A DNA stretch of 64,000 nucleotides. Source: Shewanella pneumatophori (GTDB taxonomy: Bacteria; Pseudomonadota; Gammaproteobacteria; Enterobacterales; Shewanellaceae). Positions within the stretch are counted from its first letter, which is position 1. Each line of letters starts with the position of its first letter. The notes beneath the pieces were generated by a model. That model was given only the letters and a program-made list of their open reading frames with translations. It had not been told where the DNA came from and searched no databases. The stretch is from the NCBI RefSeq assembly GCF_023283895.1, contig NZ_JAKILB010000017.1:25126-89125 (forward strand), written 5' to 3'. Positions 27,021 to 36,323 of this stretch are shown here, in pieces. The translations under genes were made by a program, and so were the position numbers.

Positions 27021-29726
27021 ATGGCACTTAACTCAAGATTGGCCAAAGCAATTCGCTTTGCGTTAGCAACTGGTGCAGCAACAGCAGCACTAAGCTCGCC
27101 AGTAGTTCTTGCAGCAGATGATGAGAATGTTGAACGCATTCAAGTAACTGGTTCACGTATTCAACGCAGTGATATGGAGACAGCAACGCCAGTTACCGTA
27201 CTTAGCGCTGATGAAATGGCTAAACAAGGCTTTACTAGCGTACAAGATGCTCTAGAAAGTCTAACCTCAACCACTGGTGCAATGACAACTCAGTCTGTAC
27301 ATGGTTTTACACCTGCAGCCTCTTCAATTAGCTTACGTGGTGCTGGTGCTAACCGTACCCTTACCCTAATTAACGGCAAACGTTTAAACCAATATCCAAA
27401 GCCAGCTGGCGGTACTGACAACTTTGTTGATACAGCTAACCTACCAATGGAAGCTGTTCAACGTATTGAGATTTTACAATCTGGTGGTTCAGCAATTTAT
27501 GGTGCTGACGCTGTTGGTGGTGTAATTAACATCATCTTGAAGAAAGATTTTGAAGGCGTTGCTATTAAGTATCGTCATGGCGATACCACAAATGGTGGCG
27601 GTGGAAGTGATCGCATTGCATTATCTCTAGGTGCTTCATCAGATAAAGGTAACGTATCAAGCTTTATCGAATTTACAGATAGCGAGTCTCTATTAGCGAC
27701 TGATAGAGATAACTTTGGTTTGCATACAGACAAAGTACCACACAGCCAATATTCACAATATAGCTCTTACGGCGCAAGAATTGCTGGTACTGGTGAAGGT
27801 GCGCGCCAGCTTACGCCTCAAGAGTGTACTGATGGTGGCTTCCTATGGGATGAAGCACGCAACATCTGTGGTTTCGACCGTTCAGCATGGCGTGATCTTC
27901 AGCCAGAAAGCACACGTTTTATCAGCTCAACTAACTTTAACTATGAGTTAGCTGAAGATATGACATTCGTTGGTCGCTTAGATTTCTCTGAAGGTAAATC
28001 AATTACTAACATCGAGCCATCAGCAATTGATGATTACGATATTACTGTTGCTGGTGACAAGCTAACCGTAAGTTATGGTCAAGCTGGTAGCGATAAGTAC
28101 ATGAGCAAAGAGTTCGACAAAGATACTGGCCTTGGTGGTGACTTTGCTAACGCTGAAGATGGTTCTTACTATTATGCTCGCCGTTTACATGAACTTGGGC
28201 ATCGCTCAACTGAAACTAAAACTCGTAACTACTTCTTTACCGCTGGTCTAGAAGGCGTGATTGCTGATGAGTATAACTGGGACGCTTCAGTTAACTACGG
28301 ACGTACAAGTGTAGATGTATTTGGTAATGGTAACGCAACTGTTGGCGGTATGTTCAACTACATCACGGCAGGTGAAAACGGTAACTCTCTATTAGAGAAT
28401 ATGTCTCCAGAAGATGCTGAAAAAGCGTCTTATAGCTCGTTTGAACGTGCGCAATCTACACAAAAGAACGTGCAAGCTAACATCACAGGTTCTTTATTTG
28501 AGATGGATGCTGGCGACGCAATGTTCGCATTTGGTGCAGAGTACACTATTCAAGATTATGAAACTGACTCAGATTCAGAATCTAAGAACGGTAACATCTT
28601 AGGTAAAGGTGGTTCATCAGGTGCTGGTGAGCGTAAGAACTGGGCAACATATGCCGAAGTCAGTATCCCTGTATTAGATGATTTAACTATCGATGCAGCA
28701 TTACGTTACGACCATTACGACAACTTCGGTGGTAACCTATCACCACAAATCGCAGTTGAATACCGTCCTGTTCGTGAATTACTTGTTCGTGGTTCTTGGA
28801 GCTCAGTATTCCGCGCACCTGACATGCACCGTGTATACGGCGACCCAACTGACGGCTTCAATACTGTTATTGACTTCAAACAGTGTGCGGCAATGGGCGG
28901 AACACCAGGTACAGTTTACCCTGATGAACAGTTAAACGCTGTATGTAATGAGCTACATATTGATACCACAACTGGTGCCAACGAAGATCTAGATGCAGAA
29001 ACAGGCTACACAGCCAACATCGGTGCAGTATGGGGCGGCGACGCGTTTGACGCTTCATTCGACCTATGGGAGTGGAAACTTGATGACATGGTGAGTGACA
29101 TCAGTGCTTCACAAGCTGCTCGTGATTATGAGCTGTATGAAGATATGATCACTCGTGACGAAAACGGCACAATTACTCATGTTAACGCTGTTGCACAAAA
29201 CTTAGCGTACCAAAAAGTGCGCGGTTTAGATTTAACTGCGGGTTACACTTGGGATCTAAACAGCTTTGGTGAGCTTAAGCTTAACTTTAGCGGTACTTAC
29301 ATCCTAAACTCTGAGTACCAGCTAACATCGACTGATCCTGTAGAAGATGATATCGACAACGGTGGCTTACCTCAGTACCGCGCTAACCTAATCCTTGGTT
29401 ACTTCATTGATGATTTTGAAGCAACACTTGGCGCATACCACACTGCACGTATGCACGGTGTTCAATACAAATCATTTAAAGAAGCTGCTGAAGCAAATGG
29501 CGATGTATTCATTGAAGAAGATCATGAAGTTGCATCACAGACTAAGTGGAACCTAACTGCAGGCTACACTATCTCTGAGTCAATCAAGCTAAAAGCAGGT
29601 ATTGTCAACTTGTTTGATGCGGGTCCAAACTTTGACCCTACTGACACTCAGTGGCCTCACTACCCACGTGGTATTTACAATGCTCGTGGCCAAGAGTACT
29701 TCATTGAAGGCGAAGTGAAGTTCTAA
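27021..29726 (+). CDS. TonB-dependent receptor
   Basis: A 901-residue outer-membrane receptor. A twin-charge signal peptide ends SSPVVLAADDEN; then come the TonB-box-like ERIQVTGSRIQRSDMETATP, the plug (SISLRGAGANRTLTLINGKR; RIEILQSGGSAIYGADAVGG; GVINIILKK) and a 22-strand-type barrel ending in EYFIEGEVKF with a terminal Phe. It has the N-terminal pattern of oligosaccharide/peptide receptors seen in Alteromonadales. The ligand is unknown. A perfect CRP site upstream suggests catabolite control. Its codon use is strongly biased to a few codons, as in highly expressed genes such as pflB here. Confidence 0.93.
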   Translation: MALNSRLAKAIRFALATGAATAALSSPVVLAADDENVERIQVTGSRIQRSDMETATPVTVLSADEMAKQGFTSVQDALESLTSTTGAMTTQSVHGFTPAASSISLRGAGANRTLTLINGKRLNQYPKPAGGTDNFVDTANLPMEAVQRIEILQSGGSAIYGADAVGGVINIILKKDFEGVAIKYRHGDTTNGGGGSDRIALSLGASSDKGNVSSFIEFTDSESLLATDRDNFGLHTDKVPHSQYSQYSSYGARIAGTGEGARQLTPQECTDGGFLWDEARNICGFDRSAWRDLQPESTRFISSTNFNYELAEDMTFVGRLDFSEGKSITNIEPSAIDDYDITVAGDKLTVSYGQAGSDKYMSKEFDKDTGLGGDFANAEDGSYYYARRLHELGHRSTETKTRNYFFTAGLEGVIADEYNWDASVNYGRTSVDVFGNGNATVGGMFNYITAGENGNSLLENMSPEDAEKASYSSFERAQSTQKNVQANITGSLFEMDAGDAMFAFGAEYTIQDYETDSDSESKNGNILGKGGSSGAGERKNWATYAEVSIPVLDDLTIDAALRYDHYDNFGGNLSPQIAVEYRPVRELLVRGSWSSVFRAPDMHRVYGDPTDGFNTVIDFKQCAAMGGTPGTVYPDEQLNAVCNELHIDTTTGANEDLDAETGYTANIGAVWGGDAFDASFDLWEWKLDDMVSDISASQAARDYELYEDMITRDENGTITHVNAVAQNLAYQKVRGLDLTAGYTWDLNSFGELKLNFSGTYILNSEYQLTSTDPVEDDIDNGGLPQYRANLILGYFIDDFEATLGAYHTARMHGVQYKSFKEAAEANGDVFIEEDHEVASQTKWNLTAGYTISESIKLKAGIVNLFDAGPNFDPTDTQWPHYPRGIYNARGQEYFIEGEVKF

Positions 29727-29760
29727 GCTAGGCTCACTTAATCTAACATAAAGTGAATAT

Positions 29761-29790
29761 AAAAACGGCACCTTAGGGTGCCGTTTTTTT
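29761..29790 (+). terminator. Terminator of the TonB receptor gene
   Basis: AAAAACGGCACC (29761-29772) pairs with GGTGCCGTTTTT (29777-29788), loop TTAG, T-run to 29790. Confidence 0.92.
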
Positions 29791-30066
29791 GTGTCTGACA
29801 CTATTGAGCTTAGCAAGCTATATTTTTGTCCCAGCGTTTATGGAAAAGGCTTAGGCAATCAATTAATGCAACATTTTGAGAAAAACATTGAACTGACTTC
29901 TACGTGCACAGTTAGCTTATACGTACTTGATTGTAATGCGTCCGCTATTAATTTTTACACAAAGCAAGGATTTACATTTGGTAATGGGCAACTGCTAGAT
30001 AACTATCAAGGACAAGCGATCATCGACGTGCAAATGATTAAACATGTGATAAAAAGCTCCCTATAA
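29791..30066 (+). pseudogene. 5'-truncated GNAT acetyltransferase
   Basis: The frame has the acetyl-CoA-binding and C-terminal parts of a GNAT enzyme (KLYFCPSVYGKGLGNQLMQH; LYVLDCNASAINFYTKQGFT) but no N-terminal half. The only possible starts are a GTG touching the receptor terminator's T-run, with no ribosome site. It keeps its own hairpin (30054-30075), which contains its stop codon. This reads as a gene whose front was lost when the receptor gene or its terminator arrived. It could be an expressed fragment, but catalysis is unlikely. Confidence 0.65.
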
Positions 30067-30075
30067 AGGGAGCTT
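30054..30075. terminator. Hairpin at the end of the GNAT fragment
   Basis: AAGCTCCC (30054-30061) pairs with GGGAGCTT (30068-30075) plus an inner T-A pair. It lies between the GNAT remnant and the convergent YfcC gene. T-runs are weak. Confidence 0.55.
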
Positions 30076-30115
30076 AGCGGTTTGAAAATGTCTGCTCTTA
30101 TGCCTTGGTTTATTA

Positions 30116-31660
30116 CTAGCTAAAGCCTAAGTAATGCGCACTAATAACGATAACACTAGAAACCGTAAACAACGCCAACATAAAGCGCCAGATAAACTTA
30201 AGCCATTGCCCCCAGTCTACCCGGCAAACACCTAAAGTCGCCATGAGTGAGGCTGATGTCGGTACTAAAATGTTTGTAAAGCCATCACCAAGCTGAAACG
30301 CGAGTACGGCGACTTGCCTGGTCACTCCAACTAAATCGGCAAGCGGTGCCATTAACGGCATGGTTAGTGCTGCTTGACCAGAACCAGAGGTAACAAAGAA
30401 ATTAAATACCGATTGGAATACATACATAAACCAGGCTGACATCACACTTGGCAACTGACCAATAAACTCCCCTGCTTTGCTTAAAATGGTGTTAAGTACG
30501 CTTGGTGTTGCAGCGTCACCACCACCTAGTAATAATAAAATGCCTGATGCACAGCCAACCAATACAGCAGGCTCTAGCATAGTCGCAGCGCCCTGCTTAA
30601 AGCTACTGGCAACGGTATTAATATTCATATTATTAAGCTTAAACAGCACGCCTATCAAACCAACAACTATGCCCATTGTAAAAAACTGACTGGCGATTTC
30701 AGGGATAAACCAAGCTTGGGTAACAACTCCCCAAATAATCCAAGCGACCGTTGCAAAAATCGTCAACAACACCAGAATATCACCGAGGTTAAACCGGCTA
30801 TCAAGTGATGCTTCTTTTTGATTTTCTCTAAAATAGCTATCACTATGAAAGCTATAAGATTGTGCCGGGTTTGCCTTTACTTTTGCACCATAGCGCATGG
30901 TAAAAATCAAGCCTAGTAAAGTAAAACCTGACCACATAGCAAAACGAAACCCAGAACCCGACAGTACAGGCACGCCAGCGATCCCCTGAGCGATTGCCAC
31001 ACTAAATGGATTCATCCAAGACGAAGCAAAACCAATTTGAGTCGCAACATAAGTTACCATCACAGTGGTAATACCGTCGTAACCTAAACGGATCATCAAA
31101 GGACAAATAATAATGGCGAATGCAATCGCCTCCTCACCCATACCAAAAACCGCGCCACCGAGAGAGAACAGAACAAAAATAACCGGGATGAATAATCCCT
31201 GCTTCCCCTGAGTGATATCAATTAGCTTTAAAATGCCGTTATCGATAGTGCCGGTAGCCATCACAATGCCAAAAGCACCGCCAATGACCAGCATAAACAT
31301 AATAACGCCAAGGGCACTGCCCCACTTAGAGCCTGAAGTTAAGCCTTCAAAAGCAAAGTTAAAAAAGCCAACTCCGCCGTGGCCTTCAAATAAGGCGACA
31401 GGCTTTAATATTGGCTCACCAGCATCGTCAACTTCATAGGTAAAAGAGTTAGGGTCAATAACACTGCGACTCTTTTCTACGCCATCAACGACATAACTCA
31501 CATCTTGAGTTTGAAAAGAACCTATAGGTACGAAGTAAGTTAGAATTGCCGCTGCAATAGCGACAAAGAAAATTATCACTAAGGTATCAGGCATTTTAAA
31601 GATCTTACCTTGAGCAACGGCCTGATTATCGATTGTATTTGAGGGGCTTATTGGGTCCAT
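30116..31660 (-). CDS. YfcC-family carrier (C4-dicarboxylate/ion transporter superfamily)
   Basis: A 514-residue inner-membrane protein with about 12 segments. TLVIIFFVAIAAAILTYFVP, the periplasmic insert DPNSFTYEVDDAGEP, GGVGFFNFAFEGL, FGMGEEAIAFAIIICPLMIR, SWMNPFSVAIAQGIAGVPV and FFVTSGSGQAALTMPLMAPL are the usual YfcC/DcuC-like motifs. Related proteins move dicarboxylates, amino acids or peptides. It ends convergently with the GNAT remnant and lies 157 bases downstream of panF. GGTGG upstream of ATG supports the start. Confidence 0.85.
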   Translation of the reverse strand: MDPISPSNTIDNQAVAQGKIFKMPDTLVIIFFVAIAAAILTYFVPIGSFQTQDVSYVVDGVEKSRSVIDPNSFTYEVDDAGEPILKPVALFEGHGGVGFFNFAFEGLTSGSKWGSALGVIMFMLVIGGAFGIVMATGTIDNGILKLIDITQGKQGLFIPVIFVLFSLGGAVFGMGEEAIAFAIIICPLMIRLGYDGITTVMVTYVATQIGFASSWMNPFSVAIAQGIAGVPVLSGSGFRFAMWSGFTLLGLIFTMRYGAKVKANPAQSYSFHSDSYFRENQKEASLDSRFNLGDILVLLTIFATVAWIIWGVVTQAWFIPEIASQFFTMGIVVGLIGVLFKLNNMNINTVASSFKQGAATMLEPAVLVGCASGILLLLGGGDAATPSVLNTILSKAGEFIGQLPSVMSAWFMYVFQSVFNFFVTSGSGQAALTMPLMAPLADLVGVTRQVAVLAFQLGDGFTNILVPTSASLMATLGVCRVDWGQWLKFIWRFMLALFTVSSVIVISAHYLGFS

Positions 31661-31817
31661 TTTACCACCATATTCTTATTATATGGCGGCAAATATAAAC
31701 TAACGGCTACGCCTTGACCAGAGCGGAGTTACCCCATAGTTACAAGGTTGATGCGAATCACAACAAAGCCACAGCAAAACAGTGTATTTACTAGCAACTA
31801 AAACACAGCTTACTAAT

Positions 31818-33260
31818 CTACTTAGCTTTTAGCGTTCGGCTTATACAAAGGCGTTCGCCACAATGACTGATAATTAACATCATCAATGAAATTAGCAATG
31901 CAGGCACAATTGGGTGAATACCTGCTTGCAACGGAATTTGTAATTGTAGACTTAAATAGCTCACCATACCGCTGCACATAGCAAAAAGTGCACTTCTGCC
32001 ACTCACGCTTGGCCAAAATAATCCGGCAATAATGGGCCACAAAAATACTGCTTGTAAGGCACCAAAAGCAGCTAGGTTAATCCAAACAATCATATCCGGT
32101 GGATTAATTGCCCAAAAACACGCTAATGCGGTGATCACCACCATCACCACTTGTGTTAATCGAACTTGCCATGTGGCAGACATACTTGGATAAGCTCTAA
32201 CCATGCCGTCGCGGACAATACTCACCGCTGATTGTAATAACATTGAGTCAACTGAAGACATAACCGCAGCGATAGGTGCGGCCAGTAGGATCCCCGCCCA
32301 AAACGGAGTCATCAACTGCGCAATAAGGGTTGGCATGATTTCATCTGGGATAGCGAGTTCAGGAAATAATACCCGACCTAGAAAGCCACATAAATGAGGA
32401 ATCAACGTCATCAGAAAACAGATAATCGTTCCCCAAATCATCCCCCGTTTAAGCGACTTAGTATCTTTTACTGCCAAAAGCCGAACTATAGTATGGGGCA
32501 GCCCCATAGTGCCAAAACAGATCAACACCCAAAACGACAACATCATAGGCCAGCCTAAGGCGTTACCAACGCCATGTGGACTGATAAGTTCTGGAGACTC
32601 TAAAGTTGTTTGTGCTAGCAAAGCCCCTAATTGAGGCTGGTTTAATATCACCACCAATAAGATGAATAACCCCAATAGCATTACAATGCCTTGCAGCGCA
32701 TCAGTAAGTACTACCGCCCTAAAGCCTCCGGTTAAGGTGTAAGCTAATACTGTTAGTACAAATATCGTTAAACCAAGCTCATAACTAATGCCGGTCACAC
32801 CGGAAAGCAGCCTAGCTCCGCCGATAAACTGCACCGCGATCATCGCAATAAAACCAACAACTAAGCTCAGCATGGCTATTATGCTTAGCCAATGGTTGCT
32901 ATAGCGCTGATCTAGCCATTCAATAATCGTGCTGTAGCGCTTCTTTTGCGCCAAAAACTTAGGCCCTAATACGCCTAGCGTTAACATCACTACCGGCACC
33001 TGAATAACCGCTAACCATACCCAGCCTAAGCCAAATTTATATGCAGCTCCTGGACCACCAATAAACGAACCAGCACTGGTATAAGTCGCGACCAAGGTTA
33101 ATGCTAACAATGGTCCGCCTAAAAACGCCCCACCAATAAAAAAGCGCTTTGCTTTATCATCACAAAATTGCTGAGATCGCTTTGCTTGCCGTGCGCTCCA
33201 TACGCGGGTGATCAGCAAACTTAGTGCTAAGTAAACTAATACTGGCAGCAAACTAGTCAT
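31818..33260 (-). CDS. panF: Sodium/pantothenate symporter
   Basis: A 480-residue sodium:solute symporter. RFFIGGAFLGGPLLALTLVA, TYTSAGSFIGGPGAAYKFGL, GWVWLAVIQVPVVM and LTGGFRAVVLTDALQGIVML are characteristic of PanF, which imports pantothenate with Na+ for coenzyme A synthesis. Its first bases overlap the end of yhdT by eight bases, the yhdT-panF arrangement known from E. coli, which makes the identification firm. Coenzyme A supply suits the neighbouring acetyl-CoA-based fermentation genes, though no link is shown. Confidence 0.93.
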   Translation of the reverse strand: MTSLLPVLVYLALSLLITRVWSARQAKRSQQFCDDKAKRFFIGGAFLGGPLLALTLVATYTSAGSFIGGPGAAYKFGLGWVWLAVIQVPVVMLTLGVLGPKFLAQKKRYSTIIEWLDQRYSNHWLSIIAMLSLVVGFIAMIAVQFIGGARLLSGVTGISYELGLTIFVLTVLAYTLTGGFRAVVLTDALQGIVMLLGLFILLVVILNQPQLGALLAQTTLESPELISPHGVGNALGWPMMLSFWVLICFGTMGLPHTIVRLLAVKDTKSLKRGMIWGTIICFLMTLIPHLCGFLGRVLFPELAIPDEIMPTLIAQLMTPFWAGILLAAPIAAVMSSVDSMLLQSAVSIVRDGMVRAYPSMSATWQVRLTQVVMVVITALACFWAINPPDMIVWINLAAFGALQAVFLWPIIAGLFWPSVSGRSALFAMCSGMVSYLSLQLQIPLQAGIHPIVPALLISLMMLIISHCGERLCISRTLKAK

Positions 33261-33465
33261 TATCTTTGCCTACCGCTTCCGCTACCCGAGTAAGTGAAAA
33301 GCTAAGACTTACTATCACAAATATTGGCGCGCCAATGCATGAAAACCAAAACCACAAGGGTAAGCCTAACCAATCGCCATAGTCTGTTAACACTATAGGA
33401 CCAAAGCACCAAAGGAAAAAATAGCTCAACGTGAGAGTTAATGAGGTTTTGGTTAGCAAGCTCAT
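33253..33465 (-). CDS. yhdT: YhdT family small membrane protein (DUF997)
   Basis: A 70-residue protein with two membrane segments (LTLTLSYFFLWCFGPIVL; PLWFWFSCIGAPIFVIVSLS). It overlaps the start of panF by eight bases and is the standard partner of that symporter. Its function is unknown; a role as small accessory subunit of PanF is inference from constant linkage. Confidence 0.9.
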   Translation of the reverse strand: MSLLTKTSLTLTLSYFFLWCFGPIVLTDYGDWLGLPLWFWFSCIGAPIFVIVSLSFSLTRVAEAVGKDND

Positions 33466-33648
33466 AAATGAAAGGCCGTAACTGATGATAGTGCAGGAAT
33501 GAACCCGCGAATTTTAATCAATCTTGATCTGTGTTGCTAGCAACAGTCAAATCCTTGATCTAAAAACATGACGCATACATGTTCGCAAACGCCACAAACT
33601 TGTCGACACAGCGATAAAACGCAGTTGTTCCATAAAGCTATTAAAACA

Positions 33649-33677
33649 AAAAGCAGCCCTTTAAAAGAGCTGCTTTT
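33649..33677 (-). terminator. focA terminator
   Basis: AAAAGCAGC (33649-33657) pairs with GCTGCTTTT (33669-33677). On the minus strand the stem is followed by a T-rich stretch, so it ends focA transcripts. Confidence 0.8.
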
Positions 33678-33720
33678 GCGTTACCTATGATGCTAACTCA
33701 GTCAAAACCGAGTAGCTAAC

Positions 33721-34644
33721 TTAGTTATCGGCTTTAGTGCTAGCGTCTACCGATTGTTCAGCAGGCTGTGCAGATGCTTGCTTTTGCCCTGCGTTATCAA
33801 CTAACCAATAACCCAAACCAACAAACACACCACCGCCAACAATGTTACCTAAGGTGACAGGAATTAAATTATTAAATACAAAATTCATCACGGTTAAATC
33901 AGCAAATTTGTCACGACTAACATTTAGCGCTTCAAACCATGCTGGATCGGCAAATTGATAAATGCTAATACCTAGTGGCACCATAAACATATTTGCAATG
34001 CTGTGTTCAAAACCACTGCTAACAAACATAGCCACAGGTAACATGACCAACACCACTTTGGTAAGTACGTCTTTAGTGGCGAATGTCATCCACACACCTA
34101 AACACACCATAATGTTACATAAAATGCCCAATACAAACGCTTGGGTCCAGCTATGGTGGAGCTTGTGCTGCGCAATATTTAACGCACTTAAGCCCCAACG
34201 TCCGCCATCTAATTGATACATGCCAGCTAATGAAATAAGCAAAACCATCAGCATAGCGCCAATAAAGTTGCCAGCATAAACTCTGCCCCAGGTCTTGATT
34301 AAATCACTGTTAGTGACCTTTTTCTGCGCCCAGGCAACTGTACTTAATACAGTACTAGTAAATAGCTCGCCACCACATACAACCACAAGAACTAAGCCTA
34401 AACTAAAGGCAAGACCGCCAACAAAACGCGTCATTCCCCACGAGCCTTGACTGCCTGTAGTCACTGTGATGTAAAAAACAAATGCAAGGGCGATAAATGC
34501 ACCAGCAAATATTGCTAGACCAAATGACTGTCTGCTCGACTTTGCCACTTTATCTAGTCCATAACCTTCAGCAACCTGCGTAAGGCTTACTTTAGTTTGC
34601 GCTGGCATATTTGCATTTTGACTTGGTTGGTTAGTCATTTTCAT
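33721..34644 (-). CDS. focA: Formate channel FocA
   Basis: A 307-residue formate/nitrite transporter-family channel. SRQSFGLAIFAGAFIALAFV, the internal repeat halves, GVWMTFATKDVLTKVVLVML and PVTLGNIVGGGVFVGLGYW are FNT motifs. Pentameric FocA exports formate made by pyruvate formate-lyase. Here it is transcribed away from pflB across a 1.68-kb gap rather than as focA-pflB. A PdhR-type operator lies 157 bases upstream of its start. An in-frame ATG at 34638 is an equal alternative start. The C-terminal tail is Gln/Ala-rich and variable. Confidence 0.93.
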   Translation of the reverse strand: MKMTNQPSQNANMPAQTKVSLTQVAEGYGLDKVAKSSRQSFGLAIFAGAFIALAFVFYITVTTGSQGSWGMTRFVGGLAFSLGLVLVVVCGGELFTSTVLSTVAWAQKKVTNSDLIKTWGRVYAGNFIGAMLMVLLISLAGMYQLDGGRWGLSALNIAQHKLHHSWTQAFVLGILCNIMVCLGVWMTFATKDVLTKVVLVMLPVAMFVSSGFEHSIANMFMVPLGISIYQFADPAWFEALNVSRDKFADLTVMNFVFNNLIPVTLGNIVGGGVFVGLGYWLVDNAGQKQASAQPAEQSVDASTKADN

Positions 34645-34800
34645 TTTGTTAACCCAGCCTTAATACATACGTCAAAACTGCACATTAATTGCATAAACTT
34701 TCTCCACACCACCAGAAATCAACAATCACTATCAATAATAAAAGCTAGAAAAATGCTAGCTAAGACAATCTCCTGCAGTTGATTAAGCAACTCAAGAGGT

Positions 34801-34819
34801 AAATTGGTCAGACCAATTT
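34801..34819. promoter_or_regulatory. PdhR-type operator upstream of focA
   Basis: AAATTGGTCAGACCAATTT is a perfect 19-bp palindrome containing AATTGGTnnnACCAATT, the PdhR consensus known from E. coli. PdhR is a pyruvate-sensing GntR-family repressor; other GntR/FadR-type regulators bind related TGGTnnnACCA cores. Confidence 0.65.
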
Positions 34820-36051
34820 TAAAATAACTAGCTAAAGATACCACAGCCCCATAATAAAGGCATTAAAAACGCCTTACTAATATAGTGAAATGTGATAATT
34901 GTTTAACCTAGATCTAGTTATCTATAAATATGTGCTTCAGTACCACATCAGCTCTAGTGCCGACACCCGCCTCTTTTAGTCTCTAATTAAGTTTAGACAA
35001 TAATGGCCACAAACCAAAAATTGCTCAACATTGGCATCATATACTGTTTAAGCAATTGAATATTTAGCTAACCACCTGCTGACCTATCCAGTATAAACTT
35101 GCCGCTAAGATCAGGACGGAAGAACTCGTTATCTGTTGCGAAAATATAATGATAAACGTGGCGAAACTATCACTTTAAAGCTGGGTACATGACGATAAAA
35201 CTCAACTTTATTAGCTAAAAAATGGCTCAATTTGTTCAAGAGAGTAACGTTTACTCACCCTAAAACAGGGATGAAAAAATCACTATTTTTATGCTAAAAA
35301 CAGCAAAGGAAGCGGTAAAAAACGGTCTATCACTGAAATTTAAACGGATGCTAAAAACGGCTATATCAACACAATAAAATCCCCAGTTAATTAAAAGATA
35401 AACCAACAGCCTGCAACGCTCTAGTGAAAGCACAAGCCATAACAAAATCGACAATTGCTGAGGGTTATCAGTAATGACCATAAATACAGCGTTATGGCCG
35501 GTGCTCAAAGACTAACATTTACACAGAGAATATTTGCAAGTGACGGGGCAATTAACCCGTTAAATAATCAGTTAGACTGAGCCTATGGCAACGTTCAACA
35601 TCAGCTTGAACTTTAGTGCTCATTCGCTAGTCATACAGCTTGATGAACTCAAACCAAAGAAATAAAAAACCAGTCTTTAACACTTGCGTGAATCAACCTA
35701 GCCTTACTAAGTAATTAACCTTGCTGATGAGTCTGCAACGCATTCATTTTTAGTCGTTATTTTTTCATCGATAATTCACATTCTATTCATAGTATTGACT
35801 ACCCATATGCAGCGTAATCATCTACTGTTTGCACTTAATCGTGGGCTAAAGTGTATACAAGGTAAAACACCCTACCCGGCCTTAAAAAGCCATTAACGGT
35901 GCAAGTTGTTCAGCAACAATTTATTTCAGCATTCGCTTAAGAATCAGCCTATGCTTTTGGTGGTGACAATTTGAGACAGTGTCTTTATTAGTCAATCGCT
36001 TAAAAAATGCTACCTTGGTAACAGTTTTTGCATTTACAGAGCATTTCGAGA
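34820..36051. other. Long AT-rich focA-pflB intergenic stretch
   Basis: More than 1.2 kb without a credible gene. An 82-codon minus-strand frame at 35260-35508 lacks a ribosome site and protein-like composition. Local structure is limited to near-repeats of the type CTAAAAAC(A/G)GC around 35291 and 35349. Distant promoter elements or an undetected small RNA are possible. Confidence 0.4.
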
Positions 36052-36065
36052 TTGATTTGGATGCA
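36052..36065. promoter_or_regulatory. Weak FNR-like site upstream of pflB
   Basis: TTGATTTGGATGCA matches 8 of 10 fixed positions of TTGAT-N4-ATCAA and lies 35 bases before the PdhR-type site. Anaerobic induction by FNR is known for pfl in E. coli; this individual site is weak. Confidence 0.25.
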
Positions 36066-36099
36066 GCGCATCCTCGCTTATGCTAATATAATATTGGTT

Positions 36100-36116
36100 A
36101 ATTGGTCTTACCAATT
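36100..36116. promoter_or_regulatory. PdhR-type operator upstream of pflB
   Basis: AATTGGTCTTACCAATT is an exact match to the PdhR pattern AATTGGTnnnACCAATT. It lies about 210 bases before the pflB ATG and is preceded by another TATTGGT half-site. Confidence 0.65.
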
Positions 36117-36179
36117 TAAATTCTTTAGCCAGAGATGAGTGCTGAAGATGACAAGACAATTGAACTGAACAGATTACAG

Positions 36180-36197
36180 CGAAGTGAAATCACTTCG
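36180..36197 (+). promoter_or_regulatory. Perfect palindrome in the pflB leader
   Basis: CGAAGTGAAATCACTTCG is a perfect 18-bp palindrome about 130 bases before pflB. A second dyad, CGTGTA (36201-36206) with TACACG (36226-36231), follows at once. They may be a structured 5' leader or an operator. Confidence 0.4.
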
Positions 36198-36323
36198 AAG
36201 CGTGTAATAAAGGCTCAAGGCCAACTACACGTTTAAGACTTTACTATTGGTGTATCGCACGCCTCGTTTTAGAGCCAATATCGATACCCAATAACCTTAT
36301 CTCAAACAGAAGGTAATAGTACG

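Noticed and set aside
35260..35508. 82-codon minus-strand frame in the focA-pflB gap
   Set aside because: No ribosome site, no family resemblance, AT-rich chance frame with Phe/Leu/Ile codons.
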